Shown: one piece after another, positions 17,871-27,263 of the stretch
How the letters are laid out: every line of letters begins with the position of its first letter
How positions within the stretch are numbered: the stretch's first letter is position 1
NCBI GenBank assembly: GCA_026712715.1
Contig: JAPOPW010000048.1
Location: 1 to 64,000 of the forward strand
DNA: 64,000 nt
DNA from: Immundisolibacterales bacterium
Lineage (GTDB): Bacteria; Pseudomonadota; Gammaproteobacteria; HK1
Direction: 5' to 3'
Position numbers and translations under genes: made by a program
Notes under the pieces: model-generated
Database searches by the model: none
What the model was told of the DNA's origin: nothing
Seen by the model: the letters and a program-made list of their open reading frames with translations, nothing else

Positions 17871-19478
17871 ATGGGCAAGGACATCCGCGGATGGGCCCCG
17901 GAAGACGAGACCTTCTGGAAACAGGGCGGCCGGGCGGTCGCGAACCGCAACCTCTGGATCTCGATCCCGAGTCTCCTGTGCGGCTTTGCGGTGTGGCTCT
18001 ACTGGGGCATCATCACGGTGCAGATGCTCAACCTCGGATTTCCGTTCGAGAAGCATGAGCTCTTCACCCTGTCCGCGGTCGCCGGGCTCACCGGTGCGAC
18101 CCTGCGCATCCCGAGCACCTTCTTCATCCGCCTCGCGGGCGGGCGCAACACCATCTTCCTCACCACCGTGCTGCTCGTGATTCCCGCCGTGGGAACCGGT
18201 CTCGCCCTCCGCGATCCCGCCACTCCCCTGTGGCAGTTCCAGGTTCTCGCCCTCCTGTCGGGCATCGGAGGGGGAAATTTCGCATCTTCGATGTCGAACA
18301 TCAGCTTCTTCTTCCCCAAGCGGGTGCAGGGCTACGCGCTCGGCATGAACGCGGGACTCGGGAACTTCGGGGTCACGACCATGCAGATCCTCGTTCCCCT
18401 GGTGATGACCGCGGGGGTCTTCGGGGGCGCTCCGATGGTGCTCGAGAACACGAGCGGCACCCTCATCGGAAAGATCCCCGCCGGGAGCGAGACCTGGATC
18501 CAGAACGCCGGCTTCGTGTGGCTCGTGATTCTGATCCCGCTCGGATTCGCGACCTGGTTCGGGATGAACAATATCCGCGACGAGCACGTGTCCCCCAACA
18601 TCGGCAACCCGCTGCGCAGCTTCGCGATCATCCTGGTCATGCTGGTGATCGGCCTCTTCACCGCCGCGTGCGGGCTGTGGCTGATGTTGCCGGAGAAGGT
18701 GGGAGGCTCGGGGTTCGATCTCAGCAAGTGGCTCGTGCTCCCCCTCGTGATCGCCGGAACGGTGGGGCTGCTCCGGCTGCTGCCGGGCGAGGTCGGCCGG
18801 AACCTTCATCACCAGTACCGGATCTTCGACAACAAGCACACCTGGGCGATGACGGTCATCTACACGATGACGTTCGGCTCGTTCATCGGCTACGCGGCGA
18901 CCTTCGCGCTCGCCACCAAGGTCGTGTTCGGGTACTCGCACGTGATGGTGGACGGAGCGATGACCCACGACACGGTCAATCCGAACGGACCGAGCGCGCT
19001 GACCTTCGCCTGGATGGGGCCGTTCATCGGGGCGTTGATCCGTCCCGTCGGAGGGGCGATCTCGGACCGGATGGGCGGCGCGAAGGTGACCCAGATCATT
19101 TCCGTCGTGATGGTGGCGAGCGCGCTCGGTGTCGCCTGGGTCCTCAAGCTCGCATACGCGTCCGCGAGCCCCGAGCAGTATTTCGTCCCGTTTCTGCTCC
19201 TGTTCCTGGTCCTGTTCGCGGCCACCGGAATCGGCAACGGGTCGACCTTCCGCACCATCGCGGTGGTGTTCGACCGCGAGCAGGCGGGTCCGGTGCTCGG
19301 GTGGACCTCGGCGGTGGCGGCGTACGGCGCGTTCGTCATCCCGAAGGTGTTCGGCGAGCAGATCCGGGCCACCACCCCCGAGTACGCGCTATACGGCTTC
19401 GCGCTCTTCTACGCGGTCTGCATCCTCGTGAACTGGTGGTTCTACCTGCGACCCAATGCGTACGTCCGAAATCCGTGA
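17871..19478 (+). CDS. narK2: Nitrate/nitrite antiporter, NarK2 type
   Basis: Second MFS nitrate transporter, 535 residues with about 12 to 14 membrane helices and the longer central insert typical of NarK2. Key stretches are GIGGGNFASSMSNISFFFPKR and GLGNFGVTTMQILVP, and a GIGNGSTFRTIAVVF segment in the second half, matching the nitrate-signature helices 5 and 11. The family usually exchanges nitrate for nitrite, so it would clear the nitrite made by NarGHI. GGAGAACGCAC precedes the ATG. It lies between narK1 and narG in the same transcript direction. Confidence 0.92.
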   Translation: MGKDIRGWAPEDETFWKQGGRAVANRNLWISIPSLLCGFAVWLYWGIITVQMLNLGFPFEKHELFTLSAVAGLTGATLRIPSTFFIRLAGGRNTIFLTTVLLVIPAVGTGLALRDPATPLWQFQVLALLSGIGGGNFASSMSNISFFFPKRVQGYALGMNAGLGNFGVTTMQILVPLVMTAGVFGGAPMVLENTSGTLIGKIPAGSETWIQNAGFVWLVILIPLGFATWFGMNNIRDEHVSPNIGNPLRSFAIILVMLVIGLFTAACGLWLMLPEKVGGSGFDLSKWLVLPLVIAGTVGLLRLLPGEVGRNLHHQYRIFDNKHTWAMTVIYTMTFGSFIGYAATFALATKVVFGYSHVMVDGAMTHDTVNPNGPSALTFAWMGPFIGALIRPVGGAISDRMGGAKVTQIISVVMVASALGVAWVLKLAYASASPEQYFVPFLLLFLVLFAATGIGNGSTFRTIAVVFDREQAGPVLGWTSAVAAYGAFVIPKVFGEQIRATTPEYALYGFALFYAVCILVNWWFYLRPNAYVRNP

Positions 19479-19550
19479 AGCGGCGGCCCGGAGCGAGCGC
19501 CCTCCCGTCCATCCGGGCGCCGACCCCGGCCCGGGCCTTGGGGAGAAAGC

Positions 19551-19718
19551 GATGAGTCACCTGATTGACCTCCGGGGGAAATGGGGTCAGGGTGGGTCGT
19601 CACGTGCCCGGGAGCGCGCCGGATGAGAAGCACGACACCGACTGCCCCCCCATTTTCGCCATGCGTAGCGATGTCCCGTCCACGCTCCCGGAGGGAACCA
19701 TGAGTCACTTGATCGACC
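19551..19718 (+). repeat. Partial duplication of the narG start region
   Basis: ATGAGTCACCTGATTGACC (19551-19569) is repeated at 19700-19718 as ATGAGTCACTTGATCGACC, with two silent differences. Each copy has its own good ribosome site (GGGGAGAAAGCG, GGAGGGAACC). The first copy leaves the narG sequence after MSHLID and ends at TGA 19623-19625 after 24 codons. The second copy is the real narG start. A REP-like inverted repeat separates them. Confidence 0.8.
19570..19664. mobile_element. REP/MITE-like imperfect inverted repeat before narG
   Basis: The left arm begins around GGAAATGGGGTCAGGGTGGG and the right arm, read on the other strand, around GAAAATGGGGGGGCAGTCGG. Both go on to GTCGT, giving imperfect arms of about 23 nt flanking a spacer of about 45 nt. 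AAATGGGGTCAG-type ends are familiar from REP-like elements linked to IS200-type (Y1) transposases. No transposase gene is present. Arms and boundaries are approximate. Confidence 0.5.
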
Positions 19719-22700
19719 GGCTGAACTTCTTCCGCGCGAAGAACCTCGAGGTGTTCGCGGACGGCCACGGAGTGACCACCGCGGAGAATCGCGACTGGGA
19801 GGAGGCGTACCGCAAGCGCTGGCAGCACGACAAGATCGTGCGTTCGACGCACGGGGTGAACTGCACGGGCTCGTGCTCGTGGAAGATCTACGTCAAGGGC
19901 GGGATCGTCACCTGGGAGACCCAGCAGACGGACTACCCGCGCACGCGCCCGGACCTTCCCGATCACGAGCCGCGGGGATGCTCGCGGGGCGCGAGCTACA
20001 GTTGGTACCTCTACTCCGGCGGACGGCTCAAGTATCCGCTCGTTCGAGCGCGGCTCGTCAAGCTCTGGCGCGAAGCGCGCACGACCCTGACCCCGGTCGC
20101 CGCGTGGGCGGCGATCGTCGAGAATCCGGACAAGCGTGCCTCGTACACGTCGCAGCGCGGGCTCGGCGGGTTCGTCCGCTCGCATTGGGACGAGGTGACC
20201 GAGATCGTGGCCGCCGCGAACGCGTACACGATCCGGAGGTACGGTCCGGACCGGATTTTCGGCTTCTCCCCGATCCCCGCGATGTCCATGGTTTCCTACG
20301 CGGCGGGGTCGCGCTACCTCTCGCTCATCGGCGGGGTGTGCATGTCGTTCTACGACTGGTACTGCGATCTCCCGCCCTCGAGCCCGCAGACGTGGGGCGA
20401 GCAGACCGACGTTCCCGAGTCGGCCGACTGGTACAACTCGAGCTTCCTCATCCTGTGGGGGTCGAACGTTCCGCAGACCCGCACCCCGGACGCCCACTTC
20501 TTCACCGAGGCGCGCTACAAGGGCGCGAAGTCGGTTGTGATCTGCCCCGACTACTCCGAGGCGAGCAAGTTCGCCGACGTTTGGCTGGACGTGAAGCAGG
20601 GCACCGACGCGGCCCTCGCGATGGCATTCGGGCACGTGATCCTGCGCGAGTTCCACCTCGACCGGCAGGTGGAGTACTTCACCGACTACTGTCGCCGGTA
20701 CACCGACATGCCGATGCTCGTGCGCCTCGTCGAGCGGGACGGACGCTTCGTGCCGGATCGGATGCTTCGCGCCTCCGACCTCGACGAATCGGGCGGCGAG
20801 GCCAACAACCCGGAGTGGAAGCCGCTCGCGATCGACGAGACGACCGGAGCGGTGGTGGTGCCGCGCGGGTCCATCGGCTTCCGGTGGGGCGAACAGGGCA
20901 AGTGGAATCTCGAGCCCCGAGACGCGCAAGGGAGGGAGGTCGCGCTCCGGATGTCTCTCATCGACGACTGCGACGAGGTCGCGGCGGTCGGATTCCCCTA
21001 CTTCGGCAACCTCGAGCACGCACACTTCACGGGAACCGACCATCCGAGCGAGCTCGTGCGCAACGTCCCCGCGAAACGCCTGCGCCTCGGCGAGGGCGAC
21101 GCGCTCGTCACCACCGTCTACGACCTCCTCCTCGCGAACTACGGCCTCGACCGCGGCCTCGGCGGGGAGCACACGGCGGACTCCTACGATGCGATGGAGC
21201 CCTACACCCCGGCGTGGGCGGAGGCGATCACCGGCATCGCGCGCGATCGGATCGTGTCCGTCGCCCGAGGCTTCGCCGGCAATGCGGAGCGCACCCGCGG
21301 CCGCTCGATGGTGATCATCGGCGCCGCGATGAACCACTGGTACCACATGGACATGAACTACCGCGGGGTCATCAACCTCCTCGTGATGTGCGGCTGCGTC
21401 GGTCAGTCCGGAGGAGGGTGGTCGCACTACGTCGGTCAGGAGAAGCTGAGGCCCCAGACCGGGTGGCTCCCCCTTGCATTCGCGCTCGACTGGAATCGCC
21501 CTCCGCGGCAGATGAACTCGACGTCCATGTGGTACGCGCACACCGACCAGTGGCGTTACGAGGCCCTCGACGTGGAGGAAATCCTTTCGCCGACCGCCCC
21601 CGAGGGCGACTGGAGCGGCGCGCTCATCGACTACAACGTGCGGGCGGAGCGGATGGGCTGGCTGCCGTCCGCTCCCCAGCTCGGCGCGAATCCGCTCGAC
21701 GTCGCCCGGGCGGTGGGGGAATCGGGGCGCGAAGCGGGCGAGTACGTGGCCGAGCGGCTCCGCTCCGGCGAGCTTCGCATGGCCTGCGAGGATCCGGACG
21801 ATCCCGCAAACTGGCCGCGCAACCTCTTCGTTTGGCGTTCCAACCTGCTCGGCTCCTCCGGCAAGGGCCACGAGTACTTTCTGAAGCACCTGCTCGGCAC
21901 CGCGCACGGCGTCATGGGCAAGGACCTCGGAGAGACCGGACGGCGCAAGCCCCGCGAGGTCGTGTGGCGGGAACCGGCGCCGGAGGGAAAGCTCGACCTT
22001 CTCGTCACCCTCGACTTCCGGATGTCGACGACGTGCCTGTACTCCGACGTGGTCCTCCCGACCGCCACCTGGTACGAGAAGAACGACCTCAACACGACCG
22101 ACATGCACCCCTTCATCCACCCCCTCACCGCCGCGGTCGATCCGGTGTGGGAGTGCCGGAGCGACTGGGAGATCTACAAGTCGATCGCACGCAAGTTCTC
22201 GGAGATTGCCCCCGAGGTGCTCGGAGTGGAACAGGACCTGGTGCTCTCGCCGATCCTCCACGACACCCCGGGAGAGCTCGCCCAGCCGCTTGGCGTCGCG
22301 GAGTGGAAGACGGACCACACCGAGCCGGTGCCGGGGCGGACCATGCCTTCCGTGGCGACCGTCGAGCGCGACTATCCAGCCGTATACGAGCGTTTCACCG
22401 CCCTCGGGCCGCTCCTCGATCGTCTGGGCAACGGCGGCAAGGGCATCTCCTGGGACACGAGCCGTGAGGTGGAGGCGCTCCGGCGGTTGAACGGCGAGAC
22501 CGCCGGGGACGGTGACGCGCGCGGACTGCCCCGCATCGAGAGCGACATCGACGCTGCGGAGGTCATCCTCATGCTCGCCCCGGAGACCAACGGGGAAGTC
22601 GCGGTCAAGGCATGGGAGGCGCTCGGGGCCAACACCGGCCGCGACCACACCCACCTGGCGGCACCGAAGCGGGACGAGAAGGTGCGTTTCCGGGACGTGG

Positions 22701-23446
22701 TCGCGCAGCCGCGCAAGATCATCTCGTCGCCGACCTGGTCCGGGCTCGAGTCCGAGCACGTCTGCTACAACGCGAGCTACACGAACGTCCACGAGCTCAT
22801 CCCGTGGCGGACCCTGACCGGACGCCAGCAGCTCTACCAGGACCACCTCTGGATGCGGGCCTTCGGCGAGGCGCTTCCCGCGTACCGCCCCCCCATCGAC
22901 ACCAAGACCATTGCGCCGCTCATGGAGGCGGACGGCAATGGCGACCGGCCTTCACTGGTCTTGAACTTCATCACTCCCCATCAAAAATGGGGGATTCATT
23001 CAACGTATTCCGACAATCTTCTGATGCTGACCCTCAATCGGGGCGGTCCGGTCGTGTGGCTCTCGGAAACGGATGCGGCAAAGGCCGGAATCGAGGACAA
23101 CGACTGGGTGGAGGCGTACAACTCGAATGGAGCGCTCACCGCCCGCGCGGTGGTCTCGCAGCGGATCCGCGAGGGCACGCTCTTCATGTACCACGCTCAG
23201 GAGAAGATCGTGAACACGCCCGGTTCGGAGATGACCGGCCGGCGGGGCGGAATCCACAACTCGGTGACCCGGACGATCACGAAGCCGACCCACATGATCG
23301 GGGGATACGCCCAGCTCTCCTACGGCTTCAACTACTACGGCACGGTGGGCTCCAACCGCGACGAGTTCGTGATCGTCCGGAAGATGAACCGGGTGGACTG
23401 GCTCGACCAGCCGGCCGCCCCCGCAACCGAGGAGGCGGCGGGATGA
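19700..23446 (+). CDS. narG: Respiratory nitrate reductase alpha subunit
   Basis: Catalytic subunit of membrane-bound NarGHI: reduces nitrate to nitrite on Mo-bis(PGD), facing the cytoplasm. 1248 residues, the same size as E. coli NarG. The N-terminal 4Fe-4S (FS0) ligands are in STHGVNCTGSCSWKIYVKGG and CSRGASYSW; the Mo-ligand aspartate region reads YCDLPPSSPQTWGEQTD; the distal domain has TPHQKWGIHSTYSDN and the late RRGGIHNS. Start is the second of two near-identical initiation regions (see duplication entry); GGAGGGAACC precedes it. The TGA stop overlaps the ATG of narH by four bases, coupling translation. Confidence 0.97.
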   Translation: MSHLIDRLNFFRAKNLEVFADGHGVTTAENRDWEEAYRKRWQHDKIVRSTHGVNCTGSCSWKIYVKGGIVTWETQQTDYPRTRPDLPDHEPRGCSRGASYSWYLYSGGRLKYPLVRARLVKLWREARTTLTPVAAWAAIVENPDKRASYTSQRGLGGFVRSHWDEVTEIVAAANAYTIRRYGPDRIFGFSPIPAMSMVSYAAGSRYLSLIGGVCMSFYDWYCDLPPSSPQTWGEQTDVPESADWYNSSFLILWGSNVPQTRTPDAHFFTEARYKGAKSVVICPDYSEASKFADVWLDVKQGTDAALAMAFGHVILREFHLDRQVEYFTDYCRRYTDMPMLVRLVERDGRFVPDRMLRASDLDESGGEANNPEWKPLAIDETTGAVVVPRGSIGFRWGEQGKWNLEPRDAQGREVALRMSLIDDCDEVAAVGFPYFGNLEHAHFTGTDHPSELVRNVPAKRLRLGEGDALVTTVYDLLLANYGLDRGLGGEHTADSYDAMEPYTPAWAEAITGIARDRIVSVARGFAGNAERTRGRSMVIIGAAMNHWYHMDMNYRGVINLLVMCGCVGQSGGGWSHYVGQEKLRPQTGWLPLAFALDWNRPPRQMNSTSMWYAHTDQWRYEALDVEEILSPTAPEGDWSGALIDYNVRAERMGWLPSAPQLGANPLDVARAVGESGREAGEYVAERLRSGELRMACEDPDDPANWPRNLFVWRSNLLGSSGKGHEYFLKHLLGTAHGVMGKDLGETGRRKPREVVWREPAPEGKLDLLVTLDFRMSTTCLYSDVVLPTATWYEKNDLNTTDMHPFIHPLTAAVDPVWECRSDWEIYKSIARKFSEIAPEVLGVEQDLVLSPILHDTPGELAQPLGVAEWKTDHTEPVPGRTMPSVATVERDYPAVYERFTALGPLLDRLGNGGKGISWDTSREVEALRRLNGETAGDGDARGLPRIESDIDAAEVILMLAPETNGEVAVKAWEALGANTGRDHTHLAAPKRDEKVRFRDVVAQPRKIISSPTWSGLESEHVCYNASYTNVHELIPWRTLTGRQQLYQDHLWMRAFGEALPAYRPPIDTKTIAPLMEADGNGDRPSLVLNFITPHQKWGIHSTYSDNLLMLTLNRGGPVVWLSETDAAKAGIEDNDWVEAYNSNGALTARAVVSQRIREGTLFMYHAQEKIVNTPGSEMTGRRGGIHNSVTRTITKPTHMIGGYAQLSYGFNYYGTVGSNRDEFVIVRKMNRVDWLDQPAAPATEEAAG

Positions 23447-24978
23447 AGATTCGAGCCCAGATCGGCAAGGTGCTGAACCTCGACAAGTGCATCGGATGCC
23501 ACACCTGCTCGGTCACCTGCAAGAACGTGTGGACGAATCGCGAAGGCATGGAGTACGCCTGGTTCAACAACGTGGAGACCAAGCCGGGGACCGGCTATCC
23601 CGACGACTGGGAGGATCAGGAGCGGTGGAACGGGGGCTGGAAGCGCACTCGGTCCGGAAAGATCAAGCCCAAGATGGGGGGGAAGCTCGCGATCCTCGCG
23701 AAGCTCTTCGGCAATCCGGACCTGCCCCAGATTGACGACTACTACGAGCCCTTCACCTTCGACTACGAGCACCTGCAGCGCGCCCCGGAGAGCGACGCCT
23801 CGCCGACCGCGCGGCCGCGCTCGCTTCTCACCGGGGAGCGCATGGAGAAGATCGAGAGCGGACCGAACTGGGAGGAGATCCTCGGCGGCGAATTCTCGAA
23901 GCGCTCCCGGGACACGAACTTCGACGGGCTCCAGCGCGAGATCTACGGGGAGTTCAAGAACACCTTCATGATGTACCTGCCGCGCCTTTGCGAGCACTGC
24001 CTCAATCCGTCGTGCGTTGCGGCGTGCCCTTCCGGAGCGATCTACAAGCGCGAGGAAGACGGGATCGTGCTCATCGACCAGGAGAAGTGCCGGGGCTGGC
24101 GGATGTGCGTCTCCGGGTGCCCCTACAAGAAGATCTACTTCAACTGGTCCTCCGGCAAGTCCGAGAAGTGCACCTTCTGCTATCCCCGGATCGAGAGCGG
24201 GCAGCCGACGGTGTGCTCCGAGACCTGCGTCGGGCGAATCCGCTACCTCGGGGTGCTCCTCTACGACGCGGACCGGATCGAGGCGGCGGCGAGCGTCGCG
24301 GACGAGACCCGCCTCTACCACGAGCAGCTCGACATGTTTCTCGACCCCCACGATCCGAAGGTGATCGACCAGGCCCGCCGCGACGGCATACCGGAGGCGT
24401 GGCTGGACGCGGCGGCCCGCTCTCCGGTCTACCGCATGGCCATGGACTGGCGGGTCGCGTTCCCTTTGCACCCCGAGTTCCGGACCCTGCCGATGGTGTG
24501 GTACGTGCCGCCCCTCTCGCCCCTCCAGTCCGCGGCGGAGGCGGGGATGATCGAAATGGACGGGGCCGTGCCCGACGTACGGTCGCTGCGCATACCGGTG
24601 CGCTATCTCGCCAATCTGCTGACCGCCGGGGAGGAGGAGCCCGTCGTCCGGGCCCTCGAGCGCATGCTCGCGATGCGGGCATACATGCGTTCGAAGACGG
24701 TGGACGAGTCGGCGGACGAGGAAATCGCGTCTCGGGTCGGGCTCTCCGGCTCTCAAATCGAAGACATGTACCGGCTGATGGCCCTCGCCCGGTACGAGGA
24801 CCGCTTCGTGATCCCCACCACCCACCGCGAGACCGCGGAAGATGCCTACGACCTCCAGGGATCGTGCGGATTCAGCTTCGGCAACGAGGCCTCGGGCGGA
24901 TCGTCGCGGCCGAACCTCTTCGGCAGCCCGCGCCGGAGATCGGTCACCGTCCGCACCCCGACGGAGTTCATCCGATGA
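23443..24978 (+). CDS. narH: Respiratory nitrate reductase beta subunit
   Basis: Electron-transfer subunit carrying three 4Fe-4S and one 3Fe-4S clusters between NarI and NarG. 511 residues. The four Cys groups are visible: CIGCHTCSVTCKN at residue 16, CEHCLNPSCVAACP near 184, CRGWRMCVSGCPYKK near 217 (Trp replaces one Cys, the 3Fe-4S hallmark), and CTFCYPRIESGQPTVCSETC near 244. Starts at ATG 23443 inside the narG stop and ends in an ATGA overlap with narJ. Confidence 0.97.
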   Translation: MKIRAQIGKVLNLDKCIGCHTCSVTCKNVWTNREGMEYAWFNNVETKPGTGYPDDWEDQERWNGGWKRTRSGKIKPKMGGKLAILAKLFGNPDLPQIDDYYEPFTFDYEHLQRAPESDASPTARPRSLLTGERMEKIESGPNWEEILGGEFSKRSRDTNFDGLQREIYGEFKNTFMMYLPRLCEHCLNPSCVAACPSGAIYKREEDGIVLIDQEKCRGWRMCVSGCPYKKIYFNWSSGKSEKCTFCYPRIESGQPTVCSETCVGRIRYLGVLLYDADRIEAAASVADETRLYHEQLDMFLDPHDPKVIDQARRDGIPEAWLDAAARSPVYRMAMDWRVAFPLHPEFRTLPMVWYVPPLSPLQSAAEAGMIEMDGAVPDVRSLRIPVRYLANLLTAGEEEPVVRALERMLAMRAYMRSKTVDESADEEIASRVGLSGSQIEDMYRLMALARYEDRFVIPTTHRETAEDAYDLQGSCGFSFGNEASGGSSRPNLFGSPRRRSVTVRTPTEFIR

Positions 24979-25709
24979 TCCGCACCCTCAAGGTGCTCTC
25001 CCTCCTGCTCGCCTATCCGACGCGGGAGATCAAGGCGGCAGCCTCCGAGTTCGCGAGGGTGCTCGAGGCGGAGGGGCACCTCCCGGAGGCGCGGCGGGCG
25101 CCGCTTCGCCGACTCGCGGCCCAGTTCGGCGAACGCGACCTCTTCGACCTCGAGGAGCGGTACGTGCTCCTGTTCGACCGGACGCGGTCGCTGTCGCTCC
25201 ATCTCTTCGAGCACGTGCATGGCGAGAGCCGGGATCGCGGGCAGGCGATGGTGGAGCTGGGGGAGCTCTACGCGGCGAACGGTCTCGAGATGCCCGCGAA
25301 CGAGCTGCCGGACTACCTGCCGCTCTTCCTCGAGTTCCTCGCTACCCGGCCCGCGCCCGAGGCGCGCGAATACCTTGCGGACATCGCGCACATCGTGGCG
25401 GCCCTGGGGGAGCGACTGAGGAAGCGCAAGAGCATCTACGCCGAGGTCTTCGCCGCGATCGAGGCGCTCGCGGGGATGAAGGCGGAGCCGGTCGAGATTG
25501 CGGAGCTGCTCGAGCGGCCGGACGACGACCCGCACGACCTCGAGGCGCTCGACCGGGTGTGGGAAGAGGCGCCGGTGACCTTCGGCGGGGCCCCGGGGCC
25601 TGACGCATCCGCATCGTGCGGTCCGGACCGGGTGGCGGCACAGATCCGCGCCGGGCGCCGGCCGCCCCCGGCCGGACCCGGCGAGACGCGGGAAGACCGA
25701 CAGGGCTGA
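24975..25709 (+). CDS. narJ: Nitrate reductase assembly chaperone NarJ
   Basis: Cytoplasmic TorD/NarJ-type chaperone needed for Mo-cofactor insertion into NarG and for membrane docking. 244 residues. MIRTLKVLSLLLAYPTREI is the family start, with EERYVLLFDRTRSLSLHLFEHVHGESRDRGQAMV and NELPDYLPLFLEFLATRP as core motifs. The C-terminal 40 residues are Pro/Arg/Ala-rich and not conserved. ATG 24975 overlaps the narH stop by four bases. Confidence 0.95.
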   Translation: MIRTLKVLSLLLAYPTREIKAAASEFARVLEAEGHLPEARRAPLRRLAAQFGERDLFDLEERYVLLFDRTRSLSLHLFEHVHGESRDRGQAMVELGELYAANGLEMPANELPDYLPLFLEFLATRPAPEAREYLADIAHIVAALGERLRKRKSIYAEVFAAIEALAGMKAEPVEIAELLERPDDDPHDLEALDRVWEEAPVTFGGAPGPDASASCGPDRVAAQIRAGRRPPPAGPGETREDRQG

Positions 25710-25747
25710 GCGCCTTCGTCCGGGAAGGAAGACGAGGAGGGGGAAAA

Positions 25748-26479
25748 ATGAGCGGCTACCTCGACACGCTGCTGTTCGGCATCTATCCCTACGTGGCGCT
25801 CGCCGTGCTCGTGGTCGGCTCCATCGTCCGCTATGACCGCGAGCCCTATACCTGGCGCTCGGGCTCCAGCCAGATCCTCCGCCGGGGTCAGCTCATCGCC
25901 GGCTCGGTGCTGTTCCACGTCGGGGTGCTCATCGTGTTCTTCGGCCACCTGGTGGGACTTCTGACCCCGATCCAGGTGTTCGAAGCGCTCGGAATCGGAC
26001 ACGGCTTCAAGCAGGTAATGGCGATCGTGGTCGGTGGCATCGCGGGCGCGGCCGCCCTCGTCGGGGCGTCGCTGCTCGCCCATCGACGCCTCTTCGACCC
26101 ACGGGTGCGCGCGCAGTCGTCCTTCTCCGACAACCTCGTCATCGTGATCCTCTGGCTCCAGCTCGCCCTCGGACTGCTCACCATCCCGGTGTCCGTCGGT
26201 CATCTGGACGGAGCGGAGATGGTGAAGCTGATGGCCTGGGCGCAGGGGATCTTCACGTTCGCCCCGGCGGCGGCGAGCCATGTCACGGGGGTGCACCCCA
26301 TCTTCAAGCTGCACCTCTTTCTCGGCCTCACGATCTTCGTCATGTTCCCGTTCACCCGTCTCGTGCACATGTTGAGCGTGCCGATCCGCTATCTCTGGCG
26401 CCCGGGTTACCAGGTGGTGAGGTCGCGACCCGCATCGCGCCGCACGGCCGGCCGGCGAGGCTCGACGCCGATCGGCTGA
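25748..26479 (+). CDS. narI: Respiratory nitrate reductase gamma subunit
   Basis: Membrane cytochrome b that oxidises quinol and passes electrons to NarH. 243 residues with five transmembrane helices. Histidines that would bind the two hemes lie in LFHVGVLIVFFGHLVG (helix 2) and in LHLFLGLTIFVMFPFTRLVHM (helix 5). Start ATG 25748 follows GGAGGGGGAAAA. The C-terminal tail is Arg-rich. Last gene of the nar operon, convergent with ccmI 97 bp away; no extra narM or ppiC gene follows. Confidence 0.96.
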   Translation: MSGYLDTLLFGIYPYVALAVLVVGSIVRYDREPYTWRSGSSQILRRGQLIAGSVLFHVGVLIVFFGHLVGLLTPIQVFEALGIGHGFKQVMAIVVGGIAGAAALVGASLLAHRRLFDPRVRAQSSFSDNLVIVILWLQLALGLLTIPVSVGHLDGAEMVKLMAWAQGIFTFAPAAASHVTGVHPIFKLHLFLGLTIFVMFPFTRLVHMLSVPIRYLWRPGYQVVRSRPASRRTAGRRGSTPIG

Positions 26480-26576
26480 CGGCTTCCGAAGCGCCCGAGA
26501 ATCGCCTTGCGGCAGACCCGCGAGACGCATGGGCCGACCCCGGGACACCACAATCGGATTCGCGGGGCGGCGAAGG

Positions 26577-27263
26577 TCAAGGGTCGGGAAGACGGGCCAC
26601 CGCTTCGGACATGAGCCGCTCGAACATGCGCGTCTCGTCTTCGTCGAGAGGACCGAGCCCGCGAAGGCGTTCCAGGCGGTCGCGGGCAACCTCGGCCCGG
26701 TCTTCGTGGAGGGCGGCGATTGCCGCGAACCATAGCGCCTTGCGGTGGTCCGGGGCGAGGGCGAGCGCACGTTCGATCAGGCGGGCGGGTTCGCCTTCGA
26801 GCCGGTTGCCGCCGGCGCGGGCGATCGATTCCGCTTCTTCGAGCAGCCGTTCGACCTGCACGCCGGGCGATGCCGTCGGGTAAAGCGCACCCGGTTCCCC
26901 GAGCCAGACGTAGAGCGCGGCGGCCAGGACCGGCACCGCGACACAAAGGACCACCGCGGCACCGCGCCGGGGCCGAAGGCGCGGTTCCTCGGAGTGCTCC
27001 CGGCCCGGCGCTGCCGCGAGGTCGAGATCGCGCAACACCGCACGCGCAACGTCGGCTCGCGCCTCCCGGCCGATGTCCGACCCCGGCGGAGCGCCGTCGG
27101 ACTCTCCTTCTTCGATTTCGAGCAGACGGGCCCGATGGGCGGCGAGCGCCGCCGTGCGGCGGTCCATGTGTTCGGAGGGGACGCTGCGAACGAGCGGCCA
27201 GACGATGAAGCCGACCGCCGCCACTGCGAGCCCGGCGAAGACCAGCCAGATCAAGGCGGTCAA
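26577..27263 (-). CDS. ccmI: Cytochrome c assembly protein CcmI
   Basis: Apocytochrome c chaperone, the CycH part of System I heme lyase. 228 residues. The N-terminal domain has two membrane helices (LTALIWLVFAGLAVAAVGF and VVLCVAVPVLAAALYVWLG) around a cytoplasmic loop with the usual DMxxREARADVARAVLRDLDL-type segment, followed by a short TPR-like C-terminus. This is shorter than E. coli CcmH-type fusions. Start is TTG 27263, sharing TTGA with the ccmH stop, so the pair is translationally coupled. Confidence 0.85.
   Translation of the reverse strand: MTALIWLVFAGLAVAAVGFIVWPLVRSVPSEHMDRRTAALAAHRARLLEIEEGESDGAPPGSDIGREARADVARAVLRDLDLAAAPGREHSEEPRLRPRRGAAVVLCVAVPVLAAALYVWLGEPGALYPTASPGVQVERLLEEAESIARAGGNRLEGEPARLIERALALAPDHRKALWFAAIAALHEDRAEVARDRLERLRGLGPLDEDETRMFERLMSEAVARLPDP

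Noticed and set aside
22970..23000. CCCCAT-CAAAA-ATGGGG hairpin inside narG, similar to the REP-like ends before narG
   Set aside because: The residues TPHQKWGIHSTYSDN are conserved in NarG proteins, so the hairpin is explained by coding constraint.
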